From Phycisphaerae bacterium (GTDB taxonomy: Bacteria > Planctomycetota > Phycisphaerae > SM23-33), in contig JADHXQ010000026.1 of assembly GCA_016782885.1 (NCBI GenBank), positions 1 to 47,948 of the forward strand: a stretch of 47,948 bases of DNA, given 5' to 3'. This document shows positions 7,512 to 16,632 of the stretch, piece by piece. How positions within the stretch are numbered: the stretch's first letter is position 1; each line of letters starts with the position of its first letter. Below the pieces are notes generated by a model. The model saw nothing but the letters and a program-made list of their open reading frames with translations. It was not told where the DNA came from and ran no database searches. The translations under genes were made by a program, and so were the position numbers.

Positions 7512-8120
7512 ATGGACAACAGCGCCGATTGGGCGCATATTACACCCATGGACGAGGCCGACCAGGCGGATATCAGGAATATACGGGCAACGCTGGCCGG
7601 CGACGGCGAGGCTTACTCCCGCCTTATCTGCAAGTATCAAAACGAAATATCCGCCCGAATGTGGCGGTTCTCGCGCGATCGGCGGGAACTTGAAGAACTG
7701 GTCCACGATGTGTTTGTCGAGGCCTATGTCTCCCTGAAGGGTTTCAAGGCCAGGGCGCCGTTCTCACACTGGTTGAACCGTATCGCCACGAGGGTGGGAT
7801 ACCGCCTGTGGAAGAAACTCAAACGCCGCGGCGAGCGCGAGGCGCCCCTGCAGGACTGGGATCAGTTCCTGCAAACCGACCCCCAGGAACCCTGGGAACC
7901 GCGAGAGGCGGCGGAAATGGTGCATACCCTGCTGGCGCAGTTGCGCCCGAGAGACAGACTCGTCCTGACGCTGATGTACCTCGATGAACTGTCGGTCAAC
8001 GAGATCGCCGAACGGACCGGATGGAGCAAAACAATGGTCAAGGTTCAGGTGCATCGCGCCAGAAATAGACTCAAAGCACTGATGGCAGACCTTGGAATAG
8101 ACCGAGAATTACAACCGTGA
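7512..8120 (+). CDS. ECF-type RNA polymerase sigma factor
   Basis: A 202-residue sigma-70 family protein. Region 2 spans about residues 25-95 (YSRLICKYQNEISARMWRF..ELEELVHDVFVEAYVSL) and region 4 about 130-190 (LRPRDRLVLTLMYLDELSVNEIAERTGWSKTMVKVQVHRARNRL, a helix-turn-helix). Regions 1 and 3 are absent, as in extracytoplasmic-function factors. The ATG at 7512 gives the usual family length; in-frame ATGs further upstream and one at 7548 are alternatives, and no ribosome binding site decides. Two small membrane proteins follow closely (19-base gap, then a 4-base overlap). They are the natural candidates for regulators or partners. Confidence 0.85.
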   Translation: MDNSADWAHITPMDEADQADIRNIRATLAGDGEAYSRLICKYQNEISARMWRFSRDRRELEELVHDVFVEAYVSLKGFKARAPFSHWLNRIATRVGYRLWKKLKRRGEREAPLQDWDQFLQTDPQEPWEPREAAEMVHTLLAQLRPRDRLVLTLMYLDELSVNEIAERTGWSKTMVKVQVHRARNRLKALMADLGIDRELQP

Positions 8121-8139
8121 GCCTGTTGGAGAAATCAAC

Positions 8140-8394
8140 ATGGATCGACAAGAAACATTCCGAAAACTCGTAAAGGCAGCAAGAGATGATTCCCCCCCGC
8201 TTGTGGACGTTGCGCAAAGCGTGCTGCGAACCGTCGGTGCAGGCAGGAAGCCCAGAGAACTCGTGCCCTGGATATTCGCAGCCGCCACCTCGGCGGCGGC
8301 GGCGGCAATCGTCGCGATCGCGGTGCGCGTACTGATCGCCCGCCAGGACATTGGAGCAGGACTTATTGACTCGCTGTTTTCGGTGACACAATGA
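8140..8394 (+). CDS. Small single-pass membrane protein, sigma-factor neighbour
   Basis: An 84-residue protein: about 42 cytoplasmic-type residues, one hydrophobic segment (about 43-67, very Ala-rich), then a short tail. The layout resembles a minimal membrane-bound anti-sigma factor, but no zinc-binding HxxxCxxC motif is present, so the role is inferred from position only. The ribosome binding site GGAG stands 9 bases upstream. The stop overlaps the next start in ATGA, which suggests translational coupling. Confidence 0.75.
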   Translation: MDRQETFRKLVKAARDDSPPLVDVAQSVLRTVGAGRKPRELVPWIFAAATSAAAAAIVAIAVRVLIARQDIGAGLIDSLFSVTQ

Positions 8395-8849
8395 CCGGCA
8401 ACCAAACATCTGAATCGAGCGGAACTCAACTCAAGCCCCCAAAGCGCAACTGCGCTTCGTGCCTGATGCTGGCGGTAGTGCTGCTTTCGGGTTTACTCGC
8501 GGGCCTGGGGTTAACGATAATCTTCGACCTCGACGACAAAGCGACAGAAATGCTGGGGCTTCCGACCGAACCGCGGAAAACCAAAAGCATGATGGAATTG
8601 CGAGACAGACTTACCGACCGCTACGCGGCGGAACTGGATCTGTCGGACGAGTCAAAGAGCAATATCCGCGAAATCATCACCGAACACTTGAGCAGTTCGC
8701 TTGAGCAAAGAATCCAACTGCTCGACAAACTCTCTAAATGCCTTGATCCGGTACTCAACGACGCACAGAAGGTACAATGGGAGAAAGCAAAAGCCGATCG
8801 TATCAAGAAATGGGGCGAAGGGATGCCCACAACCCGACCGGTAAAATAA
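8391..8849 (+). CDS. Membrane-anchored periplasmic helical protein (Spy/heavy-metal-sensor-like layout)
   Basis: A 152-residue protein with a membrane anchor at about residues 24-46 and a charged, mostly helical periplasmic part (RDRLTDRYAAELDLSDESKSNIREIITEHLSSSLEQRIQLLDKLSKCLDPVLNDAQKVQWEKAK). The pattern of a helical domain with a late 'L-x-P-x-L-x-x-x-Q' stretch recalls Spy/CpxP and periplasmic metal-sensor proteins that sit in sigma-factor operons. No strict family motif was confirmed. Third gene of the sigma-factor unit, overlapping the previous gene by four bases. Confidence 0.75.
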   Translation: MTGNQTSESSGTQLKPPKRNCASCLMLAVVLLSGLLAGLGLTIIFDLDDKATEMLGLPTEPRKTKSMMELRDRLTDRYAAELDLSDESKSNIREIITEHLSSSLEQRIQLLDKLSKCLDPVLNDAQKVQWEKAKADRIKKWGEGMPTTRPVK

Positions 8850-9080
8850 CCTTCCCGATACTCCCGATTACAGTATTTTGAAAAAAAACGGGGGAAAAAC
8901 CGCAGATACTCTAGTAATTTGGTCGCCTTTTGGTTAAATCTATCGCCTGAGGTTTCTGCTTTCGGACTGGATATCTTGGCTTGGATATCTATATTCAACC
9001 AAGGGTAGCCGGTCGGCAAGCCGCCAATACGCAATCTAAACACACCTGGAACGTAGAAAACCAGCCCGCGGAGCTAACTT

Positions 9081-9722
9081 ATGGCAGAATCAATTGAAAC
9101 TTTTGTTGCCAAGCTGCAAAACGAAGGAGTCGAGGCCGGGCGGAAAGAGGCCCAGTCGATCGTCTCCGTCGCGAAGGCCGAGGCCGAGAAAATCGTCGCC
9201 GACGCCCAAAGCCAGGCCGACAAGATAATCGCCCAGGCCAAAGGCGAATCCGAGAACCTTCTGTCGCGCGGACAGACCGAACTGTCGCTGGCGGCACGCG
9301 ACGCGGCGCTCCACCTCCAGGAGACGCTCAGCAAATCCCTCCAGGCGATCCTGCGATACCAGGCCGGCGAGACCCTCCAGGATGTCAACTTCCTCGGAAA
9401 GATCCTCCACGAACTGATCCTGCTCTACGCAAAAGATGAGTTGGCGTCTAAAGGAAGCATCACGTTCAACGTTTCGCCCGATCTGCGGGGGAAACTCGCC
9501 GACTGGGCGTTGAAGGAAATCGGTCAGGACAGAATCGACGATATCGGCGTACACATGGACCTCCATGGCACGCTCGCCTCAGCGGGTTTTGAGTACTCCG
9601 CGGCGGGCTCAACCATTGAGGTTACGCTCGATTCGGTAGTCGAAACGCTGTCGAGCCTGGTGGGGCCCGAACTCCGCAAAGTGCTTGAATCCGCCGCAAC
9701 TGACATCCCGAAATCGGAATAG
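9081..9722 (+). CDS. atpE: V-type ATP synthase subunit E
   Basis: A 213-residue peripheral-stalk subunit. Residues 1-95 form a long Ala/Glu/Lys/Gln-rich coiled coil (KAEAEKIVADAQSQADKIIA and on), followed by a globular C-terminal domain that binds the top of the A3B3 head. Length and layout fit bacterial V/A-type subunit E. It is the first gene of the operon. GGAG stands seven bases before the ATG. The upstream 230 bases are AT-rich and contain GGATATCT twice, but no firm promoter boxes. A start at 9081 gives a normal N terminus (MAESIETFVAKLQ). Confidence 0.9.
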   Translation: MAESIETFVAKLQNEGVEAGRKEAQSIVSVAKAEAEKIVADAQSQADKIIAQAKGESENLLSRGQTELSLAARDAALHLQETLSKSLQAILRYQAGETLQDVNFLGKILHELILLYAKDELASKGSITFNVSPDLRGKLADWALKEIGQDRIDDIGVHMDLHGTLASAGFEYSAAGSTIEVTLDSVVETLSSLVGPELRKVLESAATDIPKSE

Positions 9723-9728
9723 CAACCC

Positions 9729-10424
9729 ATGGCGGCAGGCAACAACTACTACCTGATAACCTCCCTGTCGGCGTTGGAGTCTCTCACAAGCGCCCCGCCG
9801 CTGTCGAACTCGGCGCTCCTGGAGCATATCGCCGACCGACCAGGCGCCGAAGAACTGGTCAAAACGCTGCTGCTGGCGGACGATCTGATGCAGCGCCAGG
9901 CGCTGCTGGCGGGCGAGATCGAGCAGGCCGATCCGACCATACTGACCGCCGAACAGGCCGCCGACGAAGAGCCCCTGCCCGAGTATCTCGCCGGCCCGCC
10001 GGAACCCGCCCCACGACGCATCACCGGAGACAGCCTGTGGGCCGCGTATTTCCGCCATGCCATGGAAGTGGCAAGGGCCCGCGGGTGCGGATTTCTGGAA
10101 GACTGGATCGGTTTCGAGGTGGCTATGCGGAACGCACTGGCCGAGGCACGGGCGAAAGCGCTCGGGCTCGATCCCAATGACTATTTCGTCGAACCGCGGC
10201 TCGGTTCGCCTGTCAACTTCTCGTCGACAATCGGCGAGTGGTCGGCGGCGCCGGATCCGCTGACCGGATTGAAAGCGCTCGACCGGGCCCGGTGGGACTG
10301 GCTGACGCGAAACGACCGGTCGTACTCTTTTGAAGATGATGAGATCGCCGCGTACGCGGCCAAGCTGATGCTGTTACACCGATGGCGCCGACTGGCACAG
10401 ACCGCCGAGAACCGGCAGGACTGA
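9729..10424 (+). CDS. DUF2764 V-ATPase operon protein
   Basis: A 231-residue protein beginning NNYYLITSLSAL, the hallmark start of DUF2764, a family found between subunits E and A in V-type ATPase operons of chlamydiae, spirochaetes, Bacteroidetes and planctomycetes. These operons lack subunits C and F, so DUF2764 has been suspected to stand in for the C-type central connector (inference). The protein is largely helical and acidic with no membrane segment. Only six bases separate it from subunit E; it lacks an obvious ribosome binding site, which suggests coupling. Confidence 0.85.
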   Translation: MAAGNNYYLITSLSALESLTSAPPLSNSALLEHIADRPGAEELVKTLLLADDLMQRQALLAGEIEQADPTILTAEQAADEEPLPEYLAGPPEPAPRRITGDSLWAAYFRHAMEVARARGCGFLEDWIGFEVAMRNALAEARAKALGLDPNDYFVEPRLGSPVNFSSTIGEWSAAPDPLTGLKALDRARWDWLTRNDRSYSFEDDEIAAYAAKLMLLHRWRRLAQTAENRQD

Positions 10425-10446
10425 TGCCCCATTAAAGGATAGAGCT

Positions 10447-12174
10447 GTGATTGGAAAAATCGTGTCGGTTTTCGGAAACATGGTTATCGCCGAGACAGAC
10501 GGAACCATCGTCCAGAACTCAATTGGATACTGCTGCCGCAACGACGGCGCCAAACTGCTGAGCGAGGTGATTCGAATCCGCGGCCGGATGGCCGACCTGC
10601 AGGTATTCGAGGCCACACGCGGATTGCAGATCGGCGACGACGTGGAGTTCCACGAGAAGATGCTCTCGGTAACGCTCGGGCCCGGGCTGCTGGGAAACAT
10701 CTACGACGGTCTGCAGAACCCGCTGGTGGAACTCGCCGAAGAATGCGGTTTCTTCCTCCATCCGGGTATGTACCTCGACGGGCTGAACACCAAAACGCAG
10801 TGGGATTACACACCCGCCGCCGAAGTCGGCGCAACTGTCGAAGCGGGCGATACGCTTGGAACAGTCCCGGAAGGCATCTTCACTCACCAGATAATGGCGC
10901 CCTTCGGTCTGGAAGGACAGTGGACCGTCAAGTCGACCGCAACCGCCGGGGCTTACAATGTCGAGAAGGAAATCGCCGTACTCACCGGACCGGACGGGCG
11001 GGAGTTGCCCGTCACGATGCGGCAGGACTGGCCCGTGAAGGTACCGCTGAGCGTCTGCCGGAAACGGCTCATGCCGTCTGAGCCCATGATCACGAAGGTG
11101 CGCATCATCGACACGATGTTCCCGGTGGTCAAGGGCGGCACGTTCTGCATTCCCGGACCGTTCGGCGCGGGCAAGACCGTGCTGCAGCAGATCACCGCGA
11201 GGCACGCTGAAATCGACATCGTCGTCATCGCGGCGTGCGGCGAGCGGGCGGGCGAGGTGGTCGAAACGCTGCGCGAGTTCCCCGAACTTACCGACCCGAG
11301 AACCGGAAAGCCCCTGATGGAGCGGACGATCATCATCTGCAACACATCGGCCATGCCCGTCGCCGCAAGAGAAGCCTCGGTCTACACCGGCGCCACGCTG
11401 GCGGAATACTACAGGCAGATGGGCCTGAACGTGCTGATGCTCGCCGACTCGACATCCAGGTGGGCCCAGGCCATGCGGGAAGTCTCAGGGCGCCTCGAAG
11501 AAATCCCCGGCGAGGAAGCGTTCCCGGCGTATCTCGAAAGCCGCATCGCCGGCTTCTACGAGCGGGCCGGCGCCATCGAACTGAATGACGGGCGTATCGG
11601 CACGCTGACTCTTGGCGGGACGGTGAGTCCCGCCGGCGGTAACTTTGAAGAGCCTGTCACGCAGGGCACGCTGAAAGTTGTCGGAGCATTCCACGGTCTG
11701 AGCAGGGCGAGATCCGACGCAAGGCGATATCCGGCTATCGATCCGCTGGATTCATGGAGCAAGTACACCGGTATCATCGAAACCGGGAAAGTCGAGTTCA
11801 TACGAGATCTGCTGCAGCGGGGCAGCGAGATTCAACAGATGATGACCGTTGTCGGCGAGGAGGGAACGAGCACCGAAGACTTCACCATCGGCCTCAAGGC
11901 CGAGTTCTTCGACAACTGCTACCTGCAGCAGAATGCGTTTGATGAAGTTGATGCGGCCACAACGGCTGAGCGTCAGCAGTTCGTCTTCGACAAGTTCCTT
12001 GAAGTCCTGAAACTCGAGATCGAATACGAAGACAAAGACGAGGCCCGCAAGAACATTCTTGAGGTCGCCGACTTGTTCCGTAACTGGAACTTCGCCGCCT
12101 CCGACAGTGACGAATACAAGAAACTCCTCAATCAGATTGACGAGTTCATCGCAACGAAAGGGCGCCAGTCATGA
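10447..12174 (+). CDS. atpA: V-type ATP synthase catalytic subunit A
   Basis: A 575-residue catalytic subunit. It has the subunit-A bulge region (about residues 110-200) and the Walker A P-loop GPFGAGKT at 237-244. It also has the arginine- and tyrosine-rich catalytic blocks ([20 protein letters not shown], the Walker B region, and [15 protein letters not shown]). It hydrolyses or makes ATP at the head of the rotary complex. Starts with GTG, preceded by AAAGGA at a good distance. Its stop overlaps the subunit B start in ATGA. Length is normal for the family. Confidence 0.95.
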   Translation: MIGKIVSVFGNMVIAETDGTIVQNSIGYCCRNDGAKLLSEVIRIRGRMADLQVFEATRGLQIGDDVEFHEKMLSVTLGPGLLGNIYDGLQNPLVELAEECGFFLHPGMYLDGLNTKTQWDYTPAAEVGATVEAGDTLGTVPEGIFTHQIMAPFGLEGQWTVKSTATAGAYNVEKEIAVLTGPDGRELPVTMRQDWPVKVPLSVCRKRLMPSEPMITKVRIIDTMFPVVKGGTFCIPGPFGAGKTVLQQITARHAEIDIVVIAACGERAGEVVETLREFPELTDPRTGKPLMERTIIICNTSAMPVAAREASVYTGATLAEYYRQMGLNVLMLADSTSRWAQAMREVSGRLEEIPGEEAFPAYLESRIAGFYERAGAIELNDGRIGTLTLGGTVSPAGGNFEEPVTQGTLKVVGAFHGLSRARSDARRYPAIDPLDSWSKYTGIIETGKVEFIRDLLQRGSEIQQMMTVVGEEGTSTEDFTIGLKAEFFDNCYLQQNAFDEVDAATTAERQQFVFDKFLEVLKLEIEYEDKDEARKNILEVADLFRNWNFAASDSDEYKKLLNQIDEFIATKGRQS

Positions 12175-13478
12175 GGAAATACTTCGACCGGATTACACGA
12201 ATCGCCGGTAATGTGGTTACCGTAACCGCCAACGGCGTGGGATACGATGAGTTGGCTGTGGTTTCCGGCAGTGCGGGCACTTCGCTGGCACAGGTCATCC
12301 GCCTGAGCGGTAACCAGGTATCTCTGCAGGTGTTTGGAGGAACACAGGGCGTCTCGACAGGAGACAAGATCCGATTCCTGGGCAAGCCCATGCAGGTCCC
12401 CTTCTCAGAAGATCTGATGGGTCGGGTATTCAACGGGTCGGGAGTACCCCGAGACGGAAGGCCTGTAGTCCAGGCCGACCCGGTCGATATCGGCGGACCG
12501 CCGGTGAATCCCGTAAAGCGGCGCATGCCCGACCAGATGATCCATACCGGTATCCCGATGATCGACATCTTCAACTCGCTCGTCGAAAGCCAGAAGCTGC
12601 CTATCTTCTCCGTAGCCGGCGAGCCCTACAACGAACTCCTGGCCCGCGTCGGTTTGCAGGCGTCGGCCGACATCATCATCCTCGGCGGGATGGGCCTGCG
12701 TCACGACGATTACCTGAAGTTCCGAAATACATTCGAGGAAGGCGGCGTGCTGGGCAGGACGATCATGTTCGTCCATACCGCAGCCGACCCGGTCGTCGAA
12801 TGCCTGCTCGTCCCCGACATGTGCCTCGCGGTGGCGGAACAGTTCGCCCTGCAGGGCAAGCAGGTGCTCGTCCTCCTGAGCGACATGACCGCGTTCTCCG
12901 ACGCACTGAAGGAAATCGCGATCATCATGGAGCAGATCCCCTCCAACCGGGGATATCCCGGCGATTTGTACTCGCAGCTCGCCAAGCGATACGAAAAAGC
13001 GGTAGACTTCGACGGTGCCGGTTCGCTGACCCTCCTGTCGTGCGTGACGATGCCCGGCGATGATGTTACTCATCCCGTGCCCGACAACACCGGATACATC
13101 ACCGAAGGGCAGTTCTACCTGCGCAACGGGCGAATCGAACCGTTCGGATCGCTCTCGCGACTCAAACAGCAGGTAAACGGCGATACTCGCGACGATCACC
13201 GGGCGATCATGAACGCCTGCATCCAGCTCTACGCCACCTGTCGCGAAACGCGTGAAAAACGCGATATGGGCTTCGAAATGTCGCAGTGGGATGAAAAACT
13301 CCTGCGGTACGGCGTGATGTTCGAAAGCAACATAATGGACCTCGGCGTCAACATTCCCCTGTTCGACGCGCTGGATCGATGCTGGGAGATCCTGGCTGAA
13401 TGCTTCGAACCTAAAGAAATTGGCGTTCGAAACTCCATCATCGAAGCACACTGGCCCAAAGAACTCGCCGAAGCATGA
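12171..13478 (+). CDS. atpB: V-type ATP synthase subunit B (non-catalytic)
   Basis: A 435-residue regulatory head subunit that alternates with subunit A. Where subunit A has a P-loop, this protein has [14 protein letters not shown], a non-catalytic variant (many relatives have SGxGLPHNE), consistent with no ATP hydrolysis. The rest matches family landmarks such as [33 protein letters not shown] and [16 protein letters not shown]. The ATG overlaps the stop of atpA by four bases, and AAAGGG lies upstream. Confidence 0.95.
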   Translation: MRKYFDRITRIAGNVVTVTANGVGYDELAVVSGSAGTSLAQVIRLSGNQVSLQVFGGTQGVSTGDKIRFLGKPMQVPFSEDLMGRVFNGSGVPRDGRPVVQADPVDIGGPPVNPVKRRMPDQMIHTGIPMIDIFNSLVESQKLPIFSVAGEPYNELLARVGLQASADIIILGGMGLRHDDYLKFRNTFEEGGVLGRTIMFVHTAADPVVECLLVPDMCLAVAEQFALQGKQVLVLLSDMTAFSDALKEIAIIMEQIPSNRGYPGDLYSQLAKRYEKAVDFDGAGSLTLLSCVTMPGDDVTHPVPDNTGYITEGQFYLRNGRIEPFGSLSRLKQQVNGDTRDDHRAIMNACIQLYATCRETREKRDMGFEMSQWDEKLLRYGVMFESNIMDLGVNIPLFDALDRCWEILAECFEPKEIGVRNSIIEAHWPKELAEA

Positions 13479-13498
13479 CCCCGACCGCGAATTAAACC

Positions 13499-14164
13499 TT
13501 GGCAAAAAAAGTTAAATTAACCCGGCCGGAACTGAAAAAGCATCGCGACGCCCTGCAGCGTTTCGAGCGCTATCTGCCAATGCTGAAGCTCAAGCAGCAG
13601 CAGTTGCAGGTAACCATTCGCGACGTTAACAAGCAGCGACAAGAAGCCCGCGATGCGATGGAAACCGCACGCGAAAAATTCGATGCGTACGGCGAGATTC
13701 TGGTCGATATCGCCGGGGTGGACCTGCAGGGGCTTGCAACGCCCCTCGATATCGACACCACCTGGGCAAACGTCGCCGGGGTCAGGATACCGGTATTCGC
13801 CGGCGCCGAATTCCCAAAGCCCTCCTACAGCCTCTTTGCGACACCGGCGTGGGTGGACCGGACCCTGGAAGATCTGCGGGAAATCAACCGGAGACAGGCC
13901 GAAGTCGACGTCTTCGACGAACAGTATCGGATACTCCAAAAGGAACTGACCAAGATCGTCCAGAGAGTGAACCTGTTCGAGAAGGTCATGATCCCAAACT
14001 CCAGGGAGGCTATCCGCATCATACGCATCGCCCTGGGCGACGAAATGACGGCGGCCGTCGGACGGGCGAAAATCGCAAAGAGTAAACTCTCGGCCGAAGG
14101 CAACAGCGAAGACGGCGGGTGCGTCTACAATTCCTCCGAAACATTCGAAAGCAACACAGAATGA
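13499..14164 (+). CDS. atpD: V-type ATP synthase subunit D (central shaft)
   Basis: A 221-residue rotor-shaft subunit, with long N- and C-terminal helices (KLTRPELKKHRDALQRFERYLPMLKLKQQQLQ; VNLFEKVMIPNSREAIRIIRIALGD) that form the coiled-coil axle. The only start that keeps the family N terminus (AKKVKLTRPEL) is TTG at 13499, a rare start that may limit its translation. No clear ribosome binding site is seen 20 bases after atpB. The C-terminal tail beyond residue 200 is short and variable. The stop overlaps the start of subunit I in ATGA. Confidence 0.9.
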   Translation: MAKKVKLTRPELKKHRDALQRFERYLPMLKLKQQQLQVTIRDVNKQRQEARDAMETAREKFDAYGEILVDIAGVDLQGLATPLDIDTTWANVAGVRIPVFAGAEFPKPSYSLFATPAWVDRTLEDLREINRRQAEVDVFDEQYRILQKELTKIVQRVNLFEKVMIPNSREAIRIIRIALGDEMTAAVGRAKIAKSKLSAEGNSEDGGCVYNSSETFESNTE

Positions 14165-16005
14165 TTGTCAAGATGTCAAAAGTTTATGTCGTCAGTCGCG
14201 GGGCCGACAAGCAGGCGATGCTTGACAAGCTGGCTGACCTGGGCGCTGTCCACCTGGCGCCGGTGGACCCCGCCGCGGCCGTTGCCTCCGAGAAAACCGT
14301 CACCGCAATCGACGGGTTCGACCGCGCAATGCAAATGCTTGGCGAAATAAAACCCGACGGCGACAAGCCCGACATCTCGCCCGAAGAGGCGGCAAATGAA
14401 ATATTGGAAATCCAGCGGCTTGCGATGGAGCGAAATAACCGACTGACCTCGCTGCATCGCCAGTACGAACAGCTTGCCCCATGGGGCGACGTGACGCTTC
14501 AGCAGTTGACCGAACTCCGCGACGCCGGAGCGACCCTGGAATTCTTCGACGTACCGATCAAAGACAGCGACAAAATCTCCTGCGAGTGCCTACAGATCTT
14601 TGGCGAGTTGTCCGAGGGGCACGTGATGGTCTCTGTCGCGAATCGCGATAGCGAAGCCGAACTTCCCGAATCGGCGCAACCCATCGAACTGCCCACACGC
14701 GACAGGCCTTCATTGCAGACCGAAGCGGCGGAAATAGATCAGGCCCTGGCCGTCGATGGGCAGCGCCTGGGCCAACTGGCAGGCCTCCTGGGCGAGATGC
14801 GAAAGGCGCGCACCGAACTGCAGGCCCGCGCCAACATGACCGTCGCCGAGCGCGGCGGGATTTCCGAAGACAAGCTCTTTGCCATACAGGGTTGGATACC
14901 GACCGAACAGGCCGAGACGCTTTCAGATGATCTGGCGGCCTCCGGGCTCCAGGCAGCCGTCCAGGCCACTGCCCCGCAGGAAGACGAAGAACCGCCAACG
15001 CTGGTTCGCTATCCCCGCTGGGCCAAGCCTATTAACGCCTTGTTTGACGTCCTGGCAACCACACCCGGCTACAGGGAGACGGATCTCTCGCCGTTTTTCA
15101 TGATCGCCCTGCCGATTTTCGCCGCGATGCTCATTGGCGACGGCGGATACGGGCTGATCTTCACGATAATCGGCATTCTTGGCTACAAGAAGATCGAGGC
15201 CAAGGCTGGCAAACCGTCTGCTCAGTTACTGCTGGTATTCGGTCTGGTGATGCTTGGGTGGGGGATGATAAGCGGTAATTATTTCGGAATCACGCCGGAC
15301 AAGGTATCAGGCGGACCAGAACTGACAGGCATAGGCAAACTGATGGCCACTGTCGGATTCCTCTGGCGTAGCGATCCTGAGGCGTCGCGCAATTTGATGA
15401 CCCAGATCAGCTTTCTGTTTGGCACGATCCATCTGGTAGCAGCCCATCTGCGCTCGGCGGTGGCTTTGGGCAAGCAGATCCGGACGCTGGCGGAAATCGG
15501 ATGGTCGATGTTCCTTGTTGGCATACTGGGCGTGGTGTGGCTGCTGTTCTTCCCGGAAAACGTCTGGATGCCGCACCATGTAATGATCGCATTGCTGGGC
15601 GTCGGCGCCGTGCTGGTGATATGTTTCAGCTTCCCCAGTCGGAATCCCGTAAAGGTTATCGGCATTGGCGTTGTCGGAAGCATCTTACCGATAATGAACA
15701 CTTTTTCCGATACGGTGAGTTACATACGCCTGATGGCCGTAGGAATGTCCAGCTATTACATCGCCCTGGCGTTCAACGACCTGGCGATGGATGTCGCCTC
15801 GGGCGGAGTGATAATGTGGATCCCGGCGGCGCTGGTCCTGGTGTTCGCTCACGCGCTGAATATCATTTTAGGTCTTATCGCTATATTCGCACATGGTGTG
15901 CGATTGAATATGTTGGAATTTTCAGGCAACGCGAGCGTTCAATGGTCCGGTTATCCCTACGCTCCGTTTGCAAGAACAAGAACAGTAGACGCAGGAGAGT
16001 ACTAA
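14161..16005 (+). CDS. atpI: V-type ATP synthase subunit I (a-type membrane stator)
   Basis: A 614-residue stator subunit with a soluble N-terminal half (about 1-300, two coiled-coil arms) and a membrane half with seven or so helices (from about 310). The functionally key Arg is most likely the one in VSYIRLMAVGMSSYYIALAFND in a late helix, matching the YIRL motif of the family. It forms the ion half-channels against the K ring. The ATG at 14161 was chosen because it overlaps the subunit D stop (ATGA). An upstream in-frame ATG at 14119 would only extend into atpD; MSKVYVV at 14173 is another possibility. Confidence 0.92.
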   Translation: MIVKMSKVYVVSRGADKQAMLDKLADLGAVHLAPVDPAAAVASEKTVTAIDGFDRAMQMLGEIKPDGDKPDISPEEAANEILEIQRLAMERNNRLTSLHRQYEQLAPWGDVTLQQLTELRDAGATLEFFDVPIKDSDKISCECLQIFGELSEGHVMVSVANRDSEAELPESAQPIELPTRDRPSLQTEAAEIDQALAVDGQRLGQLAGLLGEMRKARTELQARANMTVAERGGISEDKLFAIQGWIPTEQAETLSDDLAASGLQAAVQATAPQEDEEPPTLVRYPRWAKPINALFDVLATTPGYRETDLSPFFMIALPIFAAMLIGDGGYGLIFTIIGILGYKKIEAKAGKPSAQLLLVFGLVMLGWGMISGNYFGITPDKVSGGPELTGIGKLMATVGFLWRSDPEASRNLMTQISFLFGTIHLVAAHLRSAVALGKQIRTLAEIGWSMFLVGILGVVWLLFFPENVWMPHHVMIALLGVGAVLVICFSFPSRNPVKVIGIGVVGSILPIMNTFSDTVSYIRLMAVGMSSYYIALAFNDLAMDVASGGVIMWIPAALVLVFAHALNIILGLIAIFAHGVRLNMLEFSGNASVQWSGYPYAPFARTRTVDAGEY

Positions 16006-16006
16006 G

Positions 16007-16468
16007 ATGGACATGACATGGCTTGGTCAGATCGGGTTTGCACTGCCGATGGGTTTGGGTGCAATTGGCAGCGCATTGGGCATTGGAGCCGCAGGCAGAG
16101 CAGCGGCCGGCGCGTGGGCGAAGGAAGCCCGCGAAGGCAAACCAATGACCTTCATGTACATAGGCCTGACGAGCATGCCTTTGACGCAGACGCTCTACGG
16201 CTTCATGCTGATGCTGCTGTTGATGAAGGACAAGGCCTACGATGCGGCGTTCATGTCACAGAATGCAGGCGTGATCTTCAGCATTGGTCTGGCATGCGGT
16301 CTGGGCGAATTGTTCAGCGCGTGGATGCAGGGCCAAATAGGCGCCGCGGGCATTCGTGCAATGTCCGAAGCCGAAGGCAAACCGTTCCTGAACACCGTCA
16401 TAGCAATGGGCATTGCCGAAACTGTCGGTCTGTTCTCCTTCGTCTTCATGTTGGGAATGATGCCTTAA
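16007..16468 (+). CDS. atpK: V-type ATP synthase subunit K (proteolipid ring)
   Basis: A 153-residue, four-helix proteolipid made of two related hairpins. Only the second has the ion-carrying acid, Glu138 in GIAETVGLF. The matching position in the first hairpin region is T60-Q61 in PLTQTLYGF, and Gln108 sits in SAWMQGQIG. These correspond to Thr64, Gln65, Gln110 and Glu139, which bind Na+ in Enterococcus hirae NtpK (recalled alignment), so the ring may carry sodium. It starts one base after the atpI stop, with GGAG about 9 bases upstream. It is the last gene of the operon, before a strong terminator. Confidence 0.95.
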   Translation: MDMTWLGQIGFALPMGLGAIGSALGIGAAGRAAAGAWAKEAREGKPMTFMYIGLTSMPLTQTLYGFMLMLLLMKDKAYDAAFMSQNAGVIFSIGLACGLGELFSAWMQGQIGAAGIRAMSEAEGKPFLNTVIAMGIAETVGLFSFVFMLGMMP

Positions 16469-16546
16469 GTCCCCGCTATGAACTCCGCATGGTAGCACGC
16501 CCGGACTTTGCTCGGCGCGTGAGTCAGAGGACCGCTATAACCTCTG

Positions 16547-16597
16547 CCCCCGCATGTGTCTGCGGCGTTTCATCCGCACGTGCGGGGGTGTTTCTTG
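16547..16597 (+). terminator. Terminator of the V-ATPase operon
   Basis: The stem has two helical parts: CCCCCGCATG with CGTGCGGGGG, and an inner TGCGG with CCGCA around the loop CGTTTCAT, plus a small TGTC bulge. It is followed by TGTTTCTTG. It lies 79 bases after the atpK stop. Confidence 0.75.
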
Positions 16598-16623
16598 CTC
16601 CAAGCCGATAAACCGGGTATAGT
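16595..16623 (+). promoter_or_regulatory. Promoter for the lipoprotein esterase gene
   Basis: -35 TTGCTC (16595-16600) and -10 TATAGT (16618-16623) are 17 bases apart. Transcription would start near 16630, only about 3 bases before the ATG at 16633, so the message may be leaderless. The gene has no ribosome binding site, which agrees. Confidence 0.5.
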
Positions 16624-16632
16624 ACCGTATCT

